A stretch of 64,000 nt of DNA from Microtetraspora niveoalba (GCF_001570405.1 NZ_BBYM01000038.1:16914-80913), one strand, 5' to 3'; shown: positions 40,709 to 50,181, counted from the first letter of the stretch. Numbers and translations: made by a program. Notes: generated from the letters alone by a model not told the origin.

Positions 40709-40722
40709 CTATCGAGCGATAG
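40709..40722. promoter_or_regulatory. second operator CTATCGAGCGATAG upstream of the aminotransferase operon
   Basis: A fully palindromic member of the CTATC-N4-GATAG set, 80 bp from the start codon; paired sites suggest strong repression. Confidence 0.72.
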
Positions 40723-40939
40723 GGGCCGGCGCTCGGGCGGGGCGCGATCGGCGGTCACGCGTACGCGCTCGCCTCGGCCCGTGAACACGGTGCGCCGCGC
40801 GGCATGACTCGACGCGAAAGGAGAAGCGGTCGAGCCGGCGTGGTGGACGTGAGCGCGAAGACGGGCCCCGGTGTCCGTGAGGTGACCGCGAGCCGCGGCG
40901 ACGGCGAGGCGATGAAAGCTCAGCGCGACACGAGAAGGG

Positions 40940-41043
40940 GAGGAGGCGGCGCGAGGGGAGAAAGCGAGGAGGCGGCGCGTGAGGGGAGGAAACGAGGCGG
41001 AGAGGAGGCGGCGCGTGAGGGGAGAAAGCGAGGAGGCGACGGG
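40940..41043. repeat. purine-rich imperfect tandem repeat, 26-36 bp units
   Basis: About three and a half units, each built on GAGGAGGCGGCGCGTG followed by AGGGGAGAAAGC, start at 40940, 40966, 40994 and 41030. The unit resembles the inter-domain linker DNA of the response regulator gene at about 30.87-30.90 kb, so it may have expanded from that segment of the neighbouring relic. Confidence 0.6.
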
Positions 41044-41067
41044 CCGCGCCCCGCCGCACCGCGGCCT

Positions 41068-41178
41068 GCCGCACGATCCGCGCTCCCGAAGGAGATGTCC
41101 CACGCGACCCCGCGGGATCGTCCGGCGTCCCGCGATGCGGTGGGGAGGGACGCCCCGAATGGCCCTGCCGGCCGGTGA
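41068..41178 (+). pseudogene. decayed fragment of a CitB-type response regulator gene
   Basis: The 43 bp at 41068-41110 match 30930-30972 of the response regulator gene with four differences, reading RSALPKEMSHAT against RSALPKGMSQAT. The next segment, 41126-41160, resembles 31109-31143 near that gene's 3' end (GGACGCCCCGA shared). The HTH-encoding part between them is missing. It is therefore a shrunken copy with an internal deletion. No functional product is expected. Confidence 0.55.
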
Positions 41179-41180
41179 GG

Positions 41181-41369
41181 CTAGCTCTCCCGGCCGCGCG
41201 TCTCCCGTTCGAGGCGGGCCAGATCAGACTCCATCCGCCTGATCACCCGCTGGTAGCCGTCCCATCCGTACATGCTGATCAGTTTGGCCTTCACCCTGCG
41301 GGTCTCCTCCGCGACCATCTCCGGGCTCCGCTGCTTCAAGCCGAGCAAGGGATGGTGGGGGCGGTTCAT
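41181..41369 (-). CDS. small hypothetical protein (62 aa)
   Basis: A short soluble protein, MNRPHHPLLGLKQRSPEMVA then ETRRVKAKLISMYGWDGYQR and a helical tail VIRRMESDLARLERETRGR. It could be a helix-rich DNA- or protein-binding peptide. ATG at 41369 has AAGGAC about 10 bp upstream; an in-frame TTG at 41399 is an alternative. I do not recognise the family. Composition differs from the repetitive flank, which supports a real gene. Confidence 0.5.
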   Translation of the reverse strand: MNRPHHPLLGLKQRSPEMVAEETRRVKAKLISMYGWDGYQRVIRRMESDLARLERETRGRES

Positions 41370-41482
41370 TATGGCGATGTCCTTCCATGGCAGCGACAAC
41401 GTCGTACCTAAGCAGGACGCGCCGGACGCGGCATCGGGTGACCGCGACCGGAACCTGAAGAAAACCTGTCAGAAAACGCCCT

Positions 41483-42781
41483 TCACCCCATCCCGGCGTA
41501 CTGCCGGGGGCGAAGAGCCTGGGCGCGCAGCGCGGCCAGCGCGGCGGCCCGGCCCACGGCGGTGAGTTGCCACGGCGACCGCCACGAGCAGCCGGTGCGC
41601 AGGTCGAGCGCGTCGAGACGGCGCTGCAGCTCGCCCAGCGGGGCGGACAGGTCGAGCGGCACCACCTTGGAGCCCGCCGCCGACCGCCAGCCCTCGCCGT
41701 TGACGACCTCCAGGACCCGGTCCCGCAGCTCCTCGTACGGCAGGGCGGCGCCGTCGGCGAGCAACATCAGCGCCGACTCGCGGACCGAGATCTCGAAGTC
41801 GTGCTCTCCCTTGGCCGGGGTGAGCAGCGCGGTCGTCGCCGCCGTCCACAGGCTCTCCGGCCGCCCGGCCAGGCCGCGCCCCGCCTGGGTGAGCACCAGC
41901 TTCCTCCCCGTACGGCGCAGCGCCCGGAGGTCGTGGACGGCGATCTCCCTGAGCGTGGTCAGCGTCGGCACGTCGGCCTCGCCGCGGATCGATCCCGCGG
42001 TGAGCGCGTCCCAGCCGAACCTGTCCACCGACTCGGTCACCATCGCGCGGGAGACGTTGAACTTCTCCGTCAGCTTCACCCCGTCGACCGCCATGCCGAG
42101 CAGCCACCACAGCGGCTCCAGGTGCGGCTCGGCCGGCGGCGGGATGGGGGCGTGCAGCCGCACCTCGAACGGCTGGGCCAGCTCGCGGCGGGCGTTGCCG
42201 CGCCCGAGGACCCAGCGGTTCAGCCGTTCGCCGTGGACCCGGTTCAGCCAGCAGTCGCCGCCCAGCTCGGGACGCGGAGAGGTCAGCCAGCGCCGGGTCA
42301 GCGCCTCGCGGCCGACCGGCTCGCCCGACATGATCGACAGTTCGAGCGCGGCGGCGCAGGCGACGTGTGCGCCCAGCTCCTCCGGCCCCATGATCGAGCT
42401 CCAGGCCAGCTCGGGGACGTCCGGCGGCAGCACGCCGGTGGCCTCGAGCGCCTGCTGGTAGGCCGCCGTCCCGGCCTCCTCGCCCTCCCGGGCGTACGCG
42501 TTGAGGATCCGGGCCGTCGTCTGCGAGTCGCACAGCGCGGCGTAGCGCTCCATGCCGCCCAGCCGGAGCAGCCGTCCGAGCGCCCGCGCGATCACCTGGC
42601 GGTCGCCCGTGACCTTGACCGGCAGCGTGAACCAGAGGAACTCGCACACGTCGAGCTGGCTGATCGTCTCCAGCGGCTCACCGCCCGTCAGCCACTCGAC
42701 GGCGACACGGGCCGGCTCGGCGGCCTCCGGCTCGGAGCGCTCCAGCTCGGCGAGGAGGGCGGCCACGTCAGGTGCGGGCAT
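41483..42781 (-). CDS. hypothetical protein of unknown family (432 aa)
   Basis: A soluble protein with no signal peptide or membrane helix. It opens MPAPDVAALLAELERSEPEA and is mostly helical with many Leu, Ala and Arg residues. The segments LEPLWWLLGMAVDGVKLTEK and FNVSRAMVTESVDRFGWDAL resemble a winged-helix arrangement, and a second one may lie at LLADGAALPYEELRDRVLEV. It could thus be a regulator, but this is a guess. The ATG at 42781 lacks a clear ribosome binding site; an ATG at 42826 would add 15 basic residues. It may share a transcript with the mannosyltransferase gene upstream. Confidence 0.65.
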   Translation of the reverse strand: MPAPDVAALLAELERSEPEAAEPARVAVEWLTGGEPLETISQLDVCEFLWFTLPVKVTGDRQVIARALGRLLRLGGMERYAALCDSQTTARILNAYAREGEEAGTAAYQQALEATGVLPPDVPELAWSSIMGPEELGAHVACAAALELSIMSGEPVGREALTRRWLTSPRPELGGDCWLNRVHGERLNRWVLGRGNARRELAQPFEVRLHAPIPPPAEPHLEPLWWLLGMAVDGVKLTEKFNVSRAMVTESVDRFGWDALTAGSIRGEADVPTLTTLREIAVHDLRALRRTGRKLVLTQAGRGLAGRPESLWTAATTALLTPAKGEHDFEISVRESALMLLADGAALPYEELRDRVLEVVNGEGWRSAAGSKVVPLDLSAPLGELQRRLDALDLRTGCSWRSPWQLTAVGRAAALAALRAQALRPRQYAGMG

Positions 42782-42867
42782 GACCCGCAGTCTGCCGTAT
42801 TGCCCCCATCGTCCGCGACGACCCATGGTCACTCGCCACCACCCCCTTGGACCAACCATACGAGGGC

Positions 42868-44484
42868 CTAGATCCAGCCCTTCGAGCCGCGGATGAGCAT
42901 GCGGGCGAGCCAGTCGGTGTAGGGGATCACCTCGGCGGCGATCACGGGATAGAGCCAGGCGAAGTTCGCCAGCGCGAGCAGCGCGAAGACCCCGACGCCC
43001 ACCGACCCGGCCTGCCGCCGCCACCGCGGCGCGCCGGCCGGTCCCAGGATCAGCCCGCAGGCCAGCACGATCGCGAGGACCATGAACGGGACCAGCGGGA
43101 TCATGTAGTACAGGAACATCGTCCGGTTGTCGGCGATCGCGTAGTAGAACCACGGCAGCCAGCCCGCCGCGTACGCCAGCAGGACCGCGCCCGCTCGCCA
43201 GTCGCGGGTGGACACGTACCAGGCGATCATGCCGATCAGGGCGGCGAGCGCGCCGTACCAGATGATCGGGGTGCCGGTGCCGAGGATCGCCTGGGAGCAG
43301 TTGTCGGTGCCGCAGCCCTTGGGCGACTCGTACCAGAACGCCACGGGGCGCAGCAGCAGCGGCCAGCTCCACGGCTCGGACTGGTAGTTGTGCGGCGTCG
43401 ACAGGTTCGTGTGGGAGCTCAGCGTCTGCACCTGGTAGCCGACCCAGGAGCGCAGCGAGTCGAAGACGAAGAAGAACGGGTTCCCCTGCGACGTCGCCTG
43501 GTCCCAGCGCCGGTCCCACCCCTTGTCGGTGAAGAACCAGCCCGCGAACGAGACCACGTACGCCAGACCGGGCACCACGGCCATCCACGCCGCCGCCCGC
43601 GGCAGGTCGAACCGGAGCGTCTCACGGTACGGCCGGCGCAGCCCGGCGGTCCGGCGCGCGCCCGCGTCCCACACCAGCGTCATGACGGCGAAGGCGACGA
43701 TGAAGAAGATCGTCGTCCACTTGGTCGCCAGCCCGGCGCCCAGGCACAGCCCGGCCGCGAGCCGCCACGGCCGCCACCCGAGCCGGGGGCCGGCGTCGAG
43801 CGACGTGGCCGACTCGCGCCACTCGGCCAGCGCCTGCCGCATCCGGTCCCGGTCGACGACCAGGCAGGCGAAGCCGGCCAGGACCCAGAACATCAGGAAG
43901 ATGTCCAGCAGCGCCGATCGAGACAGCACGAAGTGCAGGGCGTCGAGGGAGAGCAGGAGCCCGGCCAGGCAGCCGAGCACGGTGGACCGGGTCATCCGGC
44001 GGGCGACCCGGGCGAGGATGAGGATCGACAACGACCCGATCAGCGCGGCGGCGAACCGCCAGCCGAAGGGGTTCAAGCCGAAGATCGCCTCACCGGCGCC
44101 GATCATCCACTTGCCGAGCGGCGGGTGCACCACGTACGCGGCGCAGTCGCTGACCTGCTCACACGTCTTGAAGATGCCCGTCTTCCCGGCGATCATCAGC
44201 TCGTTCGCGTTGTCGACGAACGCCCGCTCGGTGCCGTACTTGATCGTGGCGAACGCGTCCTTGGCGTAGTACGTCTCGTCGAAGACGACCCCGTTGGGCG
44301 TCCCGAGGCGATAGAACCGCAGGAACGCGCCGAACGCCGCCACGATCAGCGGCCCGAGCCAGCCCCACAGGGCGCTCCCGGGCATCGGCGGCACGAGCCG
44401 CTCCCGCAGGGACGCCGGCGTGGGAGCGTCCCGATCGGAGTCGGGCTGCTCGAACGCCTGGTGTGAGAAGTCGGTCACGGCCAC
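42868..44484 (-). CDS. pmt: protein O-mannosyltransferase (dolichyl-phosphate-mannose type, GT39)
   Basis: A 538-residue GT-C enzyme that moves mannose from polyprenyl phosphate to Ser/Thr of exported proteins at the outer side of the membrane. The first loop has VVFDETYYAKDAFATIKYG with the catalytic Asp-Glu, and VHPPLGKWMIGAGEAIFGL, GWRFAAALIGSLSILILARV and LSLDALHFVLSRSALLDIFL follow, all typical of bacterial PMTs. About eleven membrane helices are expected. It is divergent from rsmI, the same order as in mycobacteria. The start is GTG at 44484 or 44478. Confidence 0.92.
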   Translation of the reverse strand: MAVTDFSHQAFEQPDSDRDAPTPASLRERLVPPMPGSALWGWLGPLIVAAFGAFLRFYRLGTPNGVVFDETYYAKDAFATIKYGTERAFVDNANELMIAGKTGIFKTCEQVSDCAAYVVHPPLGKWMIGAGEAIFGLNPFGWRFAAALIGSLSILILARVARRMTRSTVLGCLAGLLLSLDALHFVLSRSALLDIFLMFWVLAGFACLVVDRDRMRQALAEWRESATSLDAGPRLGWRPWRLAAGLCLGAGLATKWTTIFFIVAFAVMTLVWDAGARRTAGLRRPYRETLRFDLPRAAAWMAVVPGLAYVVSFAGWFFTDKGWDRRWDQATSQGNPFFFVFDSLRSWVGYQVQTLSSHTNLSTPHNYQSEPWSWPLLLRPVAFWYESPKGCGTDNCSQAILGTGTPIIWYGALAALIGMIAWYVSTRDWRAGAVLLAYAAGWLPWFYYAIADNRTMFLYYMIPLVPFMVLAIVLACGLILGPAGAPRWRRQAGSVGVGVFALLALANFAWLYPVIAAEVIPYTDWLARMLIRGSKGWI

Positions 44485-44571
44485 CTGGACAGACTACTGT
44501 CGAGTTCCCGTGGTGACCATGAAGTTCGGGTCGAATAGCGGCATCCAACTCTTCAATGATGAACGTTTCAT

Positions 44572-45405
44572 ATGGTGGGAGACGTGCTAATTCTGGCGGG
44601 AGCCCCGATCGGCCAGGTGGGGGACGCCTCCCCGCGACTGCGGGAGGCCCTGGAGACGGCCGGCGTGATCGCCGCCGAGGACACGCGCAGGCTCAGGCGG
44701 CTCGCGTCCGATCTCGGCGTGACCCTGACCGGCCGGGTGGTGTCCTATTACGACGCGAACGAGGCCGCGCGGTCCAAGGAGCTGCTCGACGAGCTGCTCC
44801 AGGGTGAGACGGTCCTCGTGATCACCGACGCGGGCATGCCGGGCGTCTCCGACCCCGGATACCGGCTGACCCGGCTCGCCGTGGACGCGGGTGTCCGCGT
44901 CACCGCGCTGCCCGGCCCGTCCGCCGTCACGACCGCCCTGGCGATCTCCGGCCTGCCCAGCGACCGGTTCTGCTTCGAGGGTTTCCCGCCCCGCAAGTCC
45001 GGCGAGCGGGCCCGCCGGCTGGAGGGCCTGGCCCGCGAGGAACGCACCATGGTGTTCTTCGAGGCGCCCCACCGCCTGCACGCCTGCCTCGCCGCCATGG
45101 CCGAGGCGTTCGGCCCCGACCGCGCCGCCGCCGTCTGCCGCGAGCTGACCAAGACGTACGAGGAGGTCCGCCGCGGCCCCCTGGCCGAGCTGGCCGAATG
45201 GGCCGCGGGCGAGGTCAGGGGAGAGATCACCCTCGTCGTCGCCGGGTACGAGCCCGAGGCCGCCGAGCCGGACATCGAGGACCTCGCCCAGGAGGTCGCC
45301 CGGCGCGAGGCCACCGGCGTCCCCCGCAAGCAGGCGATCGTGGACGTCGCCAAGGCAGCGGGGATCTCCAAGCGCGACCTCTACAACCACATCCACGGCG
45401 CCTGA
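44572..45405 (+). CDS. rsmI: 16S rRNA (cytidine(1402)-2'-O)-methyltransferase RsmI
   Basis: A 277-residue SAM-dependent enzyme of the tetrapyrrole methylase fold that methylates C1402 in the ribosomal P site. It has LILAGAPIGQVGDASPRLRE (family: VATPIGNLGD), AAEDTRRLRRL, VLVITDAGMPGVSDPGYRL, VTALPGPSAVTTALAISG and FEGFPPRKSGERARRL. The ATG at 44572 is used although no good ribosome binding site precedes it. It converges with a membrane protein gene 10 bp away. Confidence 0.95.
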   Translation: MVGDVLILAGAPIGQVGDASPRLREALETAGVIAAEDTRRLRRLASDLGVTLTGRVVSYYDANEAARSKELLDELLQGETVLVITDAGMPGVSDPGYRLTRLAVDAGVRVTALPGPSAVTTALAISGLPSDRFCFEGFPPRKSGERARRLEGLAREERTMVFFEAPHRLHACLAAMAEAFGPDRAAAVCRELTKTYEEVRRGPLAELAEWAAGEVRGEITLVVAGYEPEAAEPDIEDLAQEVARREATGVPRKQAIVDVAKAAGISKRDLYNHIHGA

Positions 45406-45414
45406 CCCGGGAGG

Positions 45415-46887
45415 CTACGCGGTGGGCCCCGGCCTCCTGCGCGGCAGCCGCAGGTGCCTGAGCGAGATCGCGGCGGCGAGGCAGGCGACGGGGACGGCGG
45501 GCAGCAGATAGCGGTAGTCGAACTCCGCCGTCGCCGCCGGGGCCAGCACCAGCCCCACCGCGGCCAGCCAGGGCAGCAGCACCGGCCCGCCCAGCCTGCG
45601 CCACCGGACGGCCACGCCGTACAGGCCGGCGAGCAGCAGCAGGCCGAGCACCGTGCCGGGCAGCCGCACGACCTTCTGGTAACCGATCATGAAGTCGGAC
45701 CACGGCTTCACCACGCGGGTGGCCGCCGGGCCGTTCTCGTACCGCTCGGCGTCCCGGTCCGTCTGCCCCTTGTACGACGTCCAGGCGGGCAGTTTCTGCG
45801 TGTAGTAGTTGCCGAACTGGTACTGCAGGTACGTCTTGGCGTCCGGGAACAGCGGGCGCCCCCAGCCGAAGGCGCGGAAGAAGTCCTTGGCCACGGCCGC
45901 GAGGTAGTCCCCCGGCTGCGCGAGGATCGCCTTCTTGGCGAACGCGCTCGCGTTGGCGTTGATCTCCGGGGTGAACTTCATGCCCGACCCGAACACGTGG
46001 AGCTGGTTCTGGTCGTCCCACCACAGGTAGGCCTGCGCCGTACGGCCCCGCTCGGCCGGGGGAGTGTTGATGCACAGGAGCGCGAGCTCCAGCTCCCCGC
46101 GCTTGTCGAGGTCCATCTTGTGGCAGTCGGCGAACAGGGCGGTCCGCATGTAGAGGATCACGCCGTCGCTGTTCGTCATCGCGAACTGCCCGTTGACCGC
46201 CTTGAACCACCCCATGTACGCCAGGACGGGCAGCGCGCAGGCGAGGATCATCGCCGAGATCGGCTTCCACCCGGCCCGCTTGACCAGCAGGTACGCCACG
46301 ACCAGGGCGAGGATCGGCAGGCCGATGCTGCGGGTCAGCGCGGTCAGCGCGAGCAGCGCCCCGACCGCGGCGCCCACCGGCCACGACATCTTCCTGTGCC
46401 ACAGGACGAGCGTGACGACCGCCGTAACCAGCAGCGTGAACATCGCGTCCGACATGATCAGCTGTTCGAGCTGGATCTGGTACGCGTCGAACAGCACCGG
46501 CACCGCCGCGAGGGTCGCTCCCCAGCCGGGCAGGCGGAATCTCTTCGCCAGCAGCAGGTAGATCAGCAGTCCGGCGGCCAGGCCCATCAGGTGCTGGGTG
46601 AACACGACGAACGCGAAACTGTGCACCGGTTTGAGCAGCAGCAGCCAGAAGCCGTACCCGTCCGGGCGGATCGGATGCGGGCGCGGGTGCAGCGCCACCG
46701 AGACGTAGTCGTAGGAGTCGTTGAACCACATCGCCGGGCCGAAACCGAGCATGGTGACGACCCGCAGAAGCGCCCCGAGCGCCAGGGCGACCGTGAACAC
46801 CCGGTGGCGGACGAGCACCGTCAGAAGGCGCTTCCACCTGCTAGCAGGGGGGGCGTCTAATGCCGAAGGCTCCGCAACCGCGACCAT
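45415..46887 (-). CDS. polytopic membrane protein, GT-C glycosyltransferase-like
   Basis: A 490-residue protein with about ten membrane helices. The first loop has GFGPAMWFNDSYDYVSVALH, an acidic pair after helix 1 as in GT-C glycosyltransferases that use lipid-linked sugars. Helix segments VVFTQHLMGLAAGLLIYLL and LVLWHRKMSWPVGAAVGALL follow, and a large external domain (residues 250-380) precedes the last helices. ATG at 46887 is preferred, 14 codons downstream of another in-frame start. It is divergent from a GT2 gene, hinting at a joint role in cell-envelope glycan synthesis. The sugar and acceptor are unknown. Confidence 0.72.
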   Translation of the reverse strand: MVAVAEPSALDAPPASRWKRLLTVLVRHRVFTVALALGALLRVVTMLGFGPAMWFNDSYDYVSVALHPRPHPIRPDGYGFWLLLLKPVHSFAFVVFTQHLMGLAAGLLIYLLLAKRFRLPGWGATLAAVPVLFDAYQIQLEQLIMSDAMFTLLVTAVVTLVLWHRKMSWPVGAAVGALLALTALTRSIGLPILALVVAYLLVKRAGWKPISAMILACALPVLAYMGWFKAVNGQFAMTNSDGVILYMRTALFADCHKMDLDKRGELELALLCINTPPAERGRTAQAYLWWDDQNQLHVFGSGMKFTPEINANASAFAKKAILAQPGDYLAAVAKDFFRAFGWGRPLFPDAKTYLQYQFGNYYTQKLPAWTSYKGQTDRDAERYENGPAATRVVKPWSDFMIGYQKVVRLPGTVLGLLLLAGLYGVAVRWRRLGGPVLLPWLAAVGLVLAPAATAEFDYRYLLPAVPVACLAAAISLRHLRLPRRRPGPTA

Positions 46888-46995
46888 GGTTACAGAATGC
46901 CAGCCGTTTCGGTGACTTGCCCCGGGCACCTCCGGGCAGAGGGCATCATGGTTGACTACTTAGGGCGATCACAAATGTAGACGAAGGGTTGCGAC

Positions 46996-48261
46996 GTGGA
47001 ACTGACCGTAGTCATGCCCTGCCTCAACGAGGCCGAGACCGTCGAGACGTGTGTCCGCAAAGCCCTCGCCTGCATGCGTGAGAACGGCATCGACGGCGAG
47101 GTCGTGATCGCCGACAACGGGAGCACCGACGGGTCGCAGCAGCTCGCCCGCGACGCCGGAGCGCGTGTGGTCCACGTCGACGCCAAGGGGTACGGGAACG
47201 CCCTCATGGGCGGCATCCGCGCCGCACGCGGCAAGTACGTGATCATGGGCGACGCCGACGACTCGTACGACTTCACCGACCTGATGCCGTTCGTCGAGCA
47301 ACTGCGCGACGGCGGCGAACTGGTCATGGGCAACCGCTTCCGGGGCGGCATCGCCCCCGGCGCGATGCCTCCGCTGCACCGCTACCTCGGCAACCCCGTC
47401 CTGTCGTTCATCGGGCGGCTCTTCTTCCCGAGCGCGATCGGCGACTTCCACTGCGGGCTGCGCGGCTTCCGGCGCGACTCGATCCTGCGGCTGGGGCTGC
47501 AGACGGGCGGCATGGAGTTCGCGTCCGAGATGGTGGTGAAGGCGACCCTGCAGGGCCTCGACGTCCGCGAGGTGCCCACGACGCTGTCGCCGGACGGCCG
47601 CTCCCGCCCGCCGCACCTGCGCTCCTGGCGGGACGGCTGGCGCCACCTGCGCTTCCTCCTGCTGTACAGCCCGCGCTGGCTGTTCTTCATCCCGGGCCTG
47701 GTGCTCACCGCGATCGGCCTGATCATGGGCGCCGCGCTGACGTTCGGCCCCGTCTACATCGGCAAGCTCGCCTTCGACGTCGACACCCTGGTCGGGGCGT
47801 CCGCCATGGTGGTGATCGGCTTCCAGGCGGTGCTGTTCGCTCTGTTCACCAAGGTGTACGCGGCCGAGGAGGGCTTCCTCCCCGAGGACCGGCGGGTCCG
47901 CAAGCTGGTCGACATCGTCAGCCTGGAGAAGGGCCTCGTGGCGGGCGGCCTGCTCGCCCTCGCCGGTCTCGTCGGCCTGGTCGCGTCGCTGGCGCACTGG
48001 GGAGGCAGGGGCTTCGGCGAGCTGATCCCGGCCGAGTCGCTGCGCCTGGTCGTGCCGTCCGCGACCGCCTTCGTGATGAGCTTCCAGACCATCTTCGCGT
48101 CGTTGTTCATCAGCATCCTCGGCATCCGCCGCTCCAAGGAGACCCCGGTGGACATCGCCGCCTCCGCCGCGGAGGAGGCCGCCGAGGCCGTCACCCGGGC
48201 CTCCGCCGACGAGCCGGACGAGGCCGGCACTCCCGAGTCCACGGCCCCGCGGAGCGCGTGA
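46996..48261 (+). CDS. family 2 glycosyltransferase with C-terminal membrane helices
   Basis: A 421-residue enzyme. The N-terminal GT-A domain has LTVVMPCLNEAETVETCVRK, EVVIADNGSTDGSQQLA, GYGNALMGGIRAARGKYVIM and GDADDSYDF (the metal-binding DxD region), as in polyprenyl-phosphate sugar synthases. A C-terminal set of membrane helices follows (LFFIPGLVLTAIGLIMGAAL and three more), then an acidic Ala/Glu-rich tail. It probably charges polyprenyl phosphate with a sugar, perhaps for the divergent GT-C-like protein or the mannosyltransferase nearby. GTG at 46996 has AAGGG upstream; a hairpin follows. Confidence 0.88.
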   Translation: MELTVVMPCLNEAETVETCVRKALACMRENGIDGEVVIADNGSTDGSQQLARDAGARVVHVDAKGYGNALMGGIRAARGKYVIMGDADDSYDFTDLMPFVEQLRDGGELVMGNRFRGGIAPGAMPPLHRYLGNPVLSFIGRLFFPSAIGDFHCGLRGFRRDSILRLGLQTGGMEFASEMVVKATLQGLDVREVPTTLSPDGRSRPPHLRSWRDGWRHLRFLLLYSPRWLFFIPGLVLTAIGLIMGAALTFGPVYIGKLAFDVDTLVGASAMVVIGFQAVLFALFTKVYAAEEGFLPEDRRVRKLVDIVSLEKGLVAGGLLALAGLVGLVASLAHWGGRGFGELIPAESLRLVVPSATAFVMSFQTIFASLFISILGIRRSKETPVDIAASAAEEAAEAVTRASADEPDEAGTPESTAPRSA

Positions 48262-48271
48262 CCCCGCCGAC

Positions 48272-48298
48272 CGCCGGCCGGGAGACCACCGGCCGGCG
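48272..48298 (+). terminator. hairpin after the GT2 gene
   Basis: Perfect 10-bp arms CGCCGGCCGG/CCGGCCGGCG around a 7-nt loop, 10 bp after the stop. Confidence 0.65.
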
Positions 48299-48375
48299 CG
48301 GCGGCCCTGCCACGGCCCGCACGAGGCCCCGTAACCGGTTCGAGACGCTGCGCCCGTGCCTCTAGGCTTGGAACC

Positions 48376-50160
48376 ATGTCCCAGCACATCTTGACCGCCG
48401 TCGCGTGGCCCTACGCCAACGGTCCTCGCCACATCGGGCACGTCTCAGGGTTCGGCGTGCCGTCCGACGTCTTCAGCCGCTACCAGCGGATGGCGGGCAA
48501 CAAGGTGCTGATGGTCTCCGGGACCGACGAGCACGGCACCCCGATCCAGGTCCAGGCCGACAAGGAGGGGCTGACCGCCCGCCAGATCGCCGACCGCTAC
48601 AACCGTGTGATCGCCGAGGACCTGACCGGGCTCGGTCTCTCCTACGACCTGTTCACCCGGACCACCACCGGCAATCACTACGCCGTGGCCCAGGAGATCT
48701 TTCTCGGCCTGTACAAAAACGGCTACATCTTCCCCAAGACCACGATGGGCGCCATCTCCCCGTCCACCGGGCGTACCCTGCCGGACCGCTACATCGAGGG
48801 CACCTGCCCGCTCTGCGGATACGACGGCGCGCGCGGCGACCAGTGCGACAACTGCGGCAACCAGCTCGACCCGATCGACCTGATCAACCCGAGGTCCCGC
48901 ATCAACGGCGAGACGCCGGTGTTCGTCGAGACCGAGCACTTCATGCTCGACCTGCCCGCCTTCTCGGAGGCGCTCGGCACGTGGCTGCAGTCCAAGCAGG
49001 GCGAGTGGCGGCCGAACGTGCTCAAGTTCTCGCTCAACCTGCTCGGCGACCTCCAGCCGCGGGCGATCAGCCGCGACCTCGACTGGGGCGTGCCGATCCC
49101 GCTCGACGGCTGGCGCGACCGGAGCGACAAGCGGCTCTACGTCTGGTTCGACGCGGTCATCGGCTATCTGTCGGCGTCCATCGAGTGGGCCAGGCGCAGC
49201 GGCGACCCGGACGCCTGGCGCCAGTGGTGGCAGAACCCCGACGCCCGCGCCTACTACTTCATGGGCAAGGACAACATCGTCTTCCACTCCGAGATCTGGC
49301 CGGCGATCCTCCTCGGATACAACGGCGAAGGCGCGCGCGACGGCGAGGCCGGCTCCCTCGGGAAGCTCTCCCTGCCGTCCGAGGTCGTGTCGAGCGAGTT
49401 CCTGACGATGGAGGGCCGCAAGTTCTCCTCCTCCCGCCAGGTCGTGATCTACGTCCGCGACTTCCTCGAGCGCTACTCCGCCGACGCGCTGCGCTACTAC
49501 ATCGCGGTCGCCGGCCCGGAGAACCAGGACACCGACTTCACCTGGTCGGAGTTCGTCAACCGCAACAACGGCGAGCTGGTGGCGGCCTGGGGCAACCTGG
49601 TCAACCGGTCGATCTCCATGGCGGCGAAGAACTTCGGCGCGATCCCCGAGGCGGGCGACCTCACCGACGCCGACCGGGCCATGCTGGAGCTGTCCAGGAA
49701 CGCGTTCCCCAAGGTCGGCGCCGAGCTCGGCCGGTCCCGCTTCAAGAACGCGGTGACCGAGGCGTTCGACGTGGTCCGCGAGGCCAACAAGTACCTCGCC
49801 GAGCAGGAGCCCTGGAAGATCAAGGACGACCCGGAGCGGCAGAAGAGCATCCTGCACGTCGCCCTCCAGGTCGTGGACGACGCCAAGACGCTGCTCACGC
49901 CGTTCCTGCCCACCTCGTCCAACAAGATCTTCGAGATGCTCGGCGGCGAGGGCGTCTGGACCGGCATGCCGGAGATCCACGAGGTCAACGAGGACGGCGG
50001 CCCCGACTACCCCGTCATCACCGGCGCGTACGACGAGGGCGCCGCCCGCTGGGAGCACCGGCCGATCCGGGCGGGTGTCCCGCTCGCGCCCCCGACCCCG
50101 CTGTTCGCCAAGCTCGACCCCAAGATCGTCGACGAAGAGCTCGCCCGGCTCGGCGACTGA
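48376..50160 (+). CDS. metG: methionyl-tRNA synthetase
   Basis: A 594-residue class I synthetase that charges tRNA-Met. The HIGH motif is in [12 protein letters not shown], the zinc knuckle in [20 protein letters not shown] (four Cys), and the KMSKS loop reads KFSSS at about residues 349-353, as in the MetRS subgroup that has F in that motif. The anticodon-binding domain carries [20 protein letters not shown]. The C-terminal dimerisation domain of some MetRS is absent. The ATG at 48376 starts the core run metG-tatD, 21 bp apart. Confidence 0.96.
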   Translation: MSQHILTAVAWPYANGPRHIGHVSGFGVPSDVFSRYQRMAGNKVLMVSGTDEHGTPIQVQADKEGLTARQIADRYNRVIAEDLTGLGLSYDLFTRTTTGNHYAVAQEIFLGLYKNGYIFPKTTMGAISPSTGRTLPDRYIEGTCPLCGYDGARGDQCDNCGNQLDPIDLINPRSRINGETPVFVETEHFMLDLPAFSEALGTWLQSKQGEWRPNVLKFSLNLLGDLQPRAISRDLDWGVPIPLDGWRDRSDKRLYVWFDAVIGYLSASIEWARRSGDPDAWRQWWQNPDARAYYFMGKDNIVFHSEIWPAILLGYNGEGARDGEAGSLGKLSLPSEVVSSEFLTMEGRKFSSSRQVVIYVRDFLERYSADALRYYIAVAGPENQDTDFTWSEFVNRNNGELVAAWGNLVNRSISMAAKNFGAIPEAGDLTDADRAMLELSRNAFPKVGAELGRSRFKNAVTEAFDVVREANKYLAEQEPWKIKDDPERQKSILHVALQVVDDAKTLLTPFLPTSSNKIFEMLGGEGVWTGMPEIHEVNEDGGPDYPVITGAYDEGAARWEHRPIRAGVPLAPPTPLFAKLDPKIVDEELARLGD

Positions 50161-50181
50161 CCAGGCAGGAGACCTCGCGCG

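Larger units (their letters stand above)
40629..41180. other. intergenic region, 550 bp, with operators, purine-rich repeats and a gene relic
   Basis: Contains two operators of the catabolic operon, a G/A-rich imperfect tandem repeat and a fragment resembling the 3' end of the response regulator gene. A plus-strand frame at 40804-41178 (124 codons, mostly Arg, Gly and Glu) spans it but looks like repeat and relic rather than a working gene. Confidence 0.6.

Noticed and set aside
40804..41178. 124-codon frame across the purine-rich repeat
   Set aside because: It is composed of repeat-derived Arg/Glu/Gly and the relic of the response regulator, has no strong ribosome binding site, and its tail is a deleted copy of another gene.
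48330..48372. GGTTCGAG stretch before metG resembling a tRNA T-loop
   Set aside because: No matching acceptor stem, anticodon arm or D arm can be folded around it.
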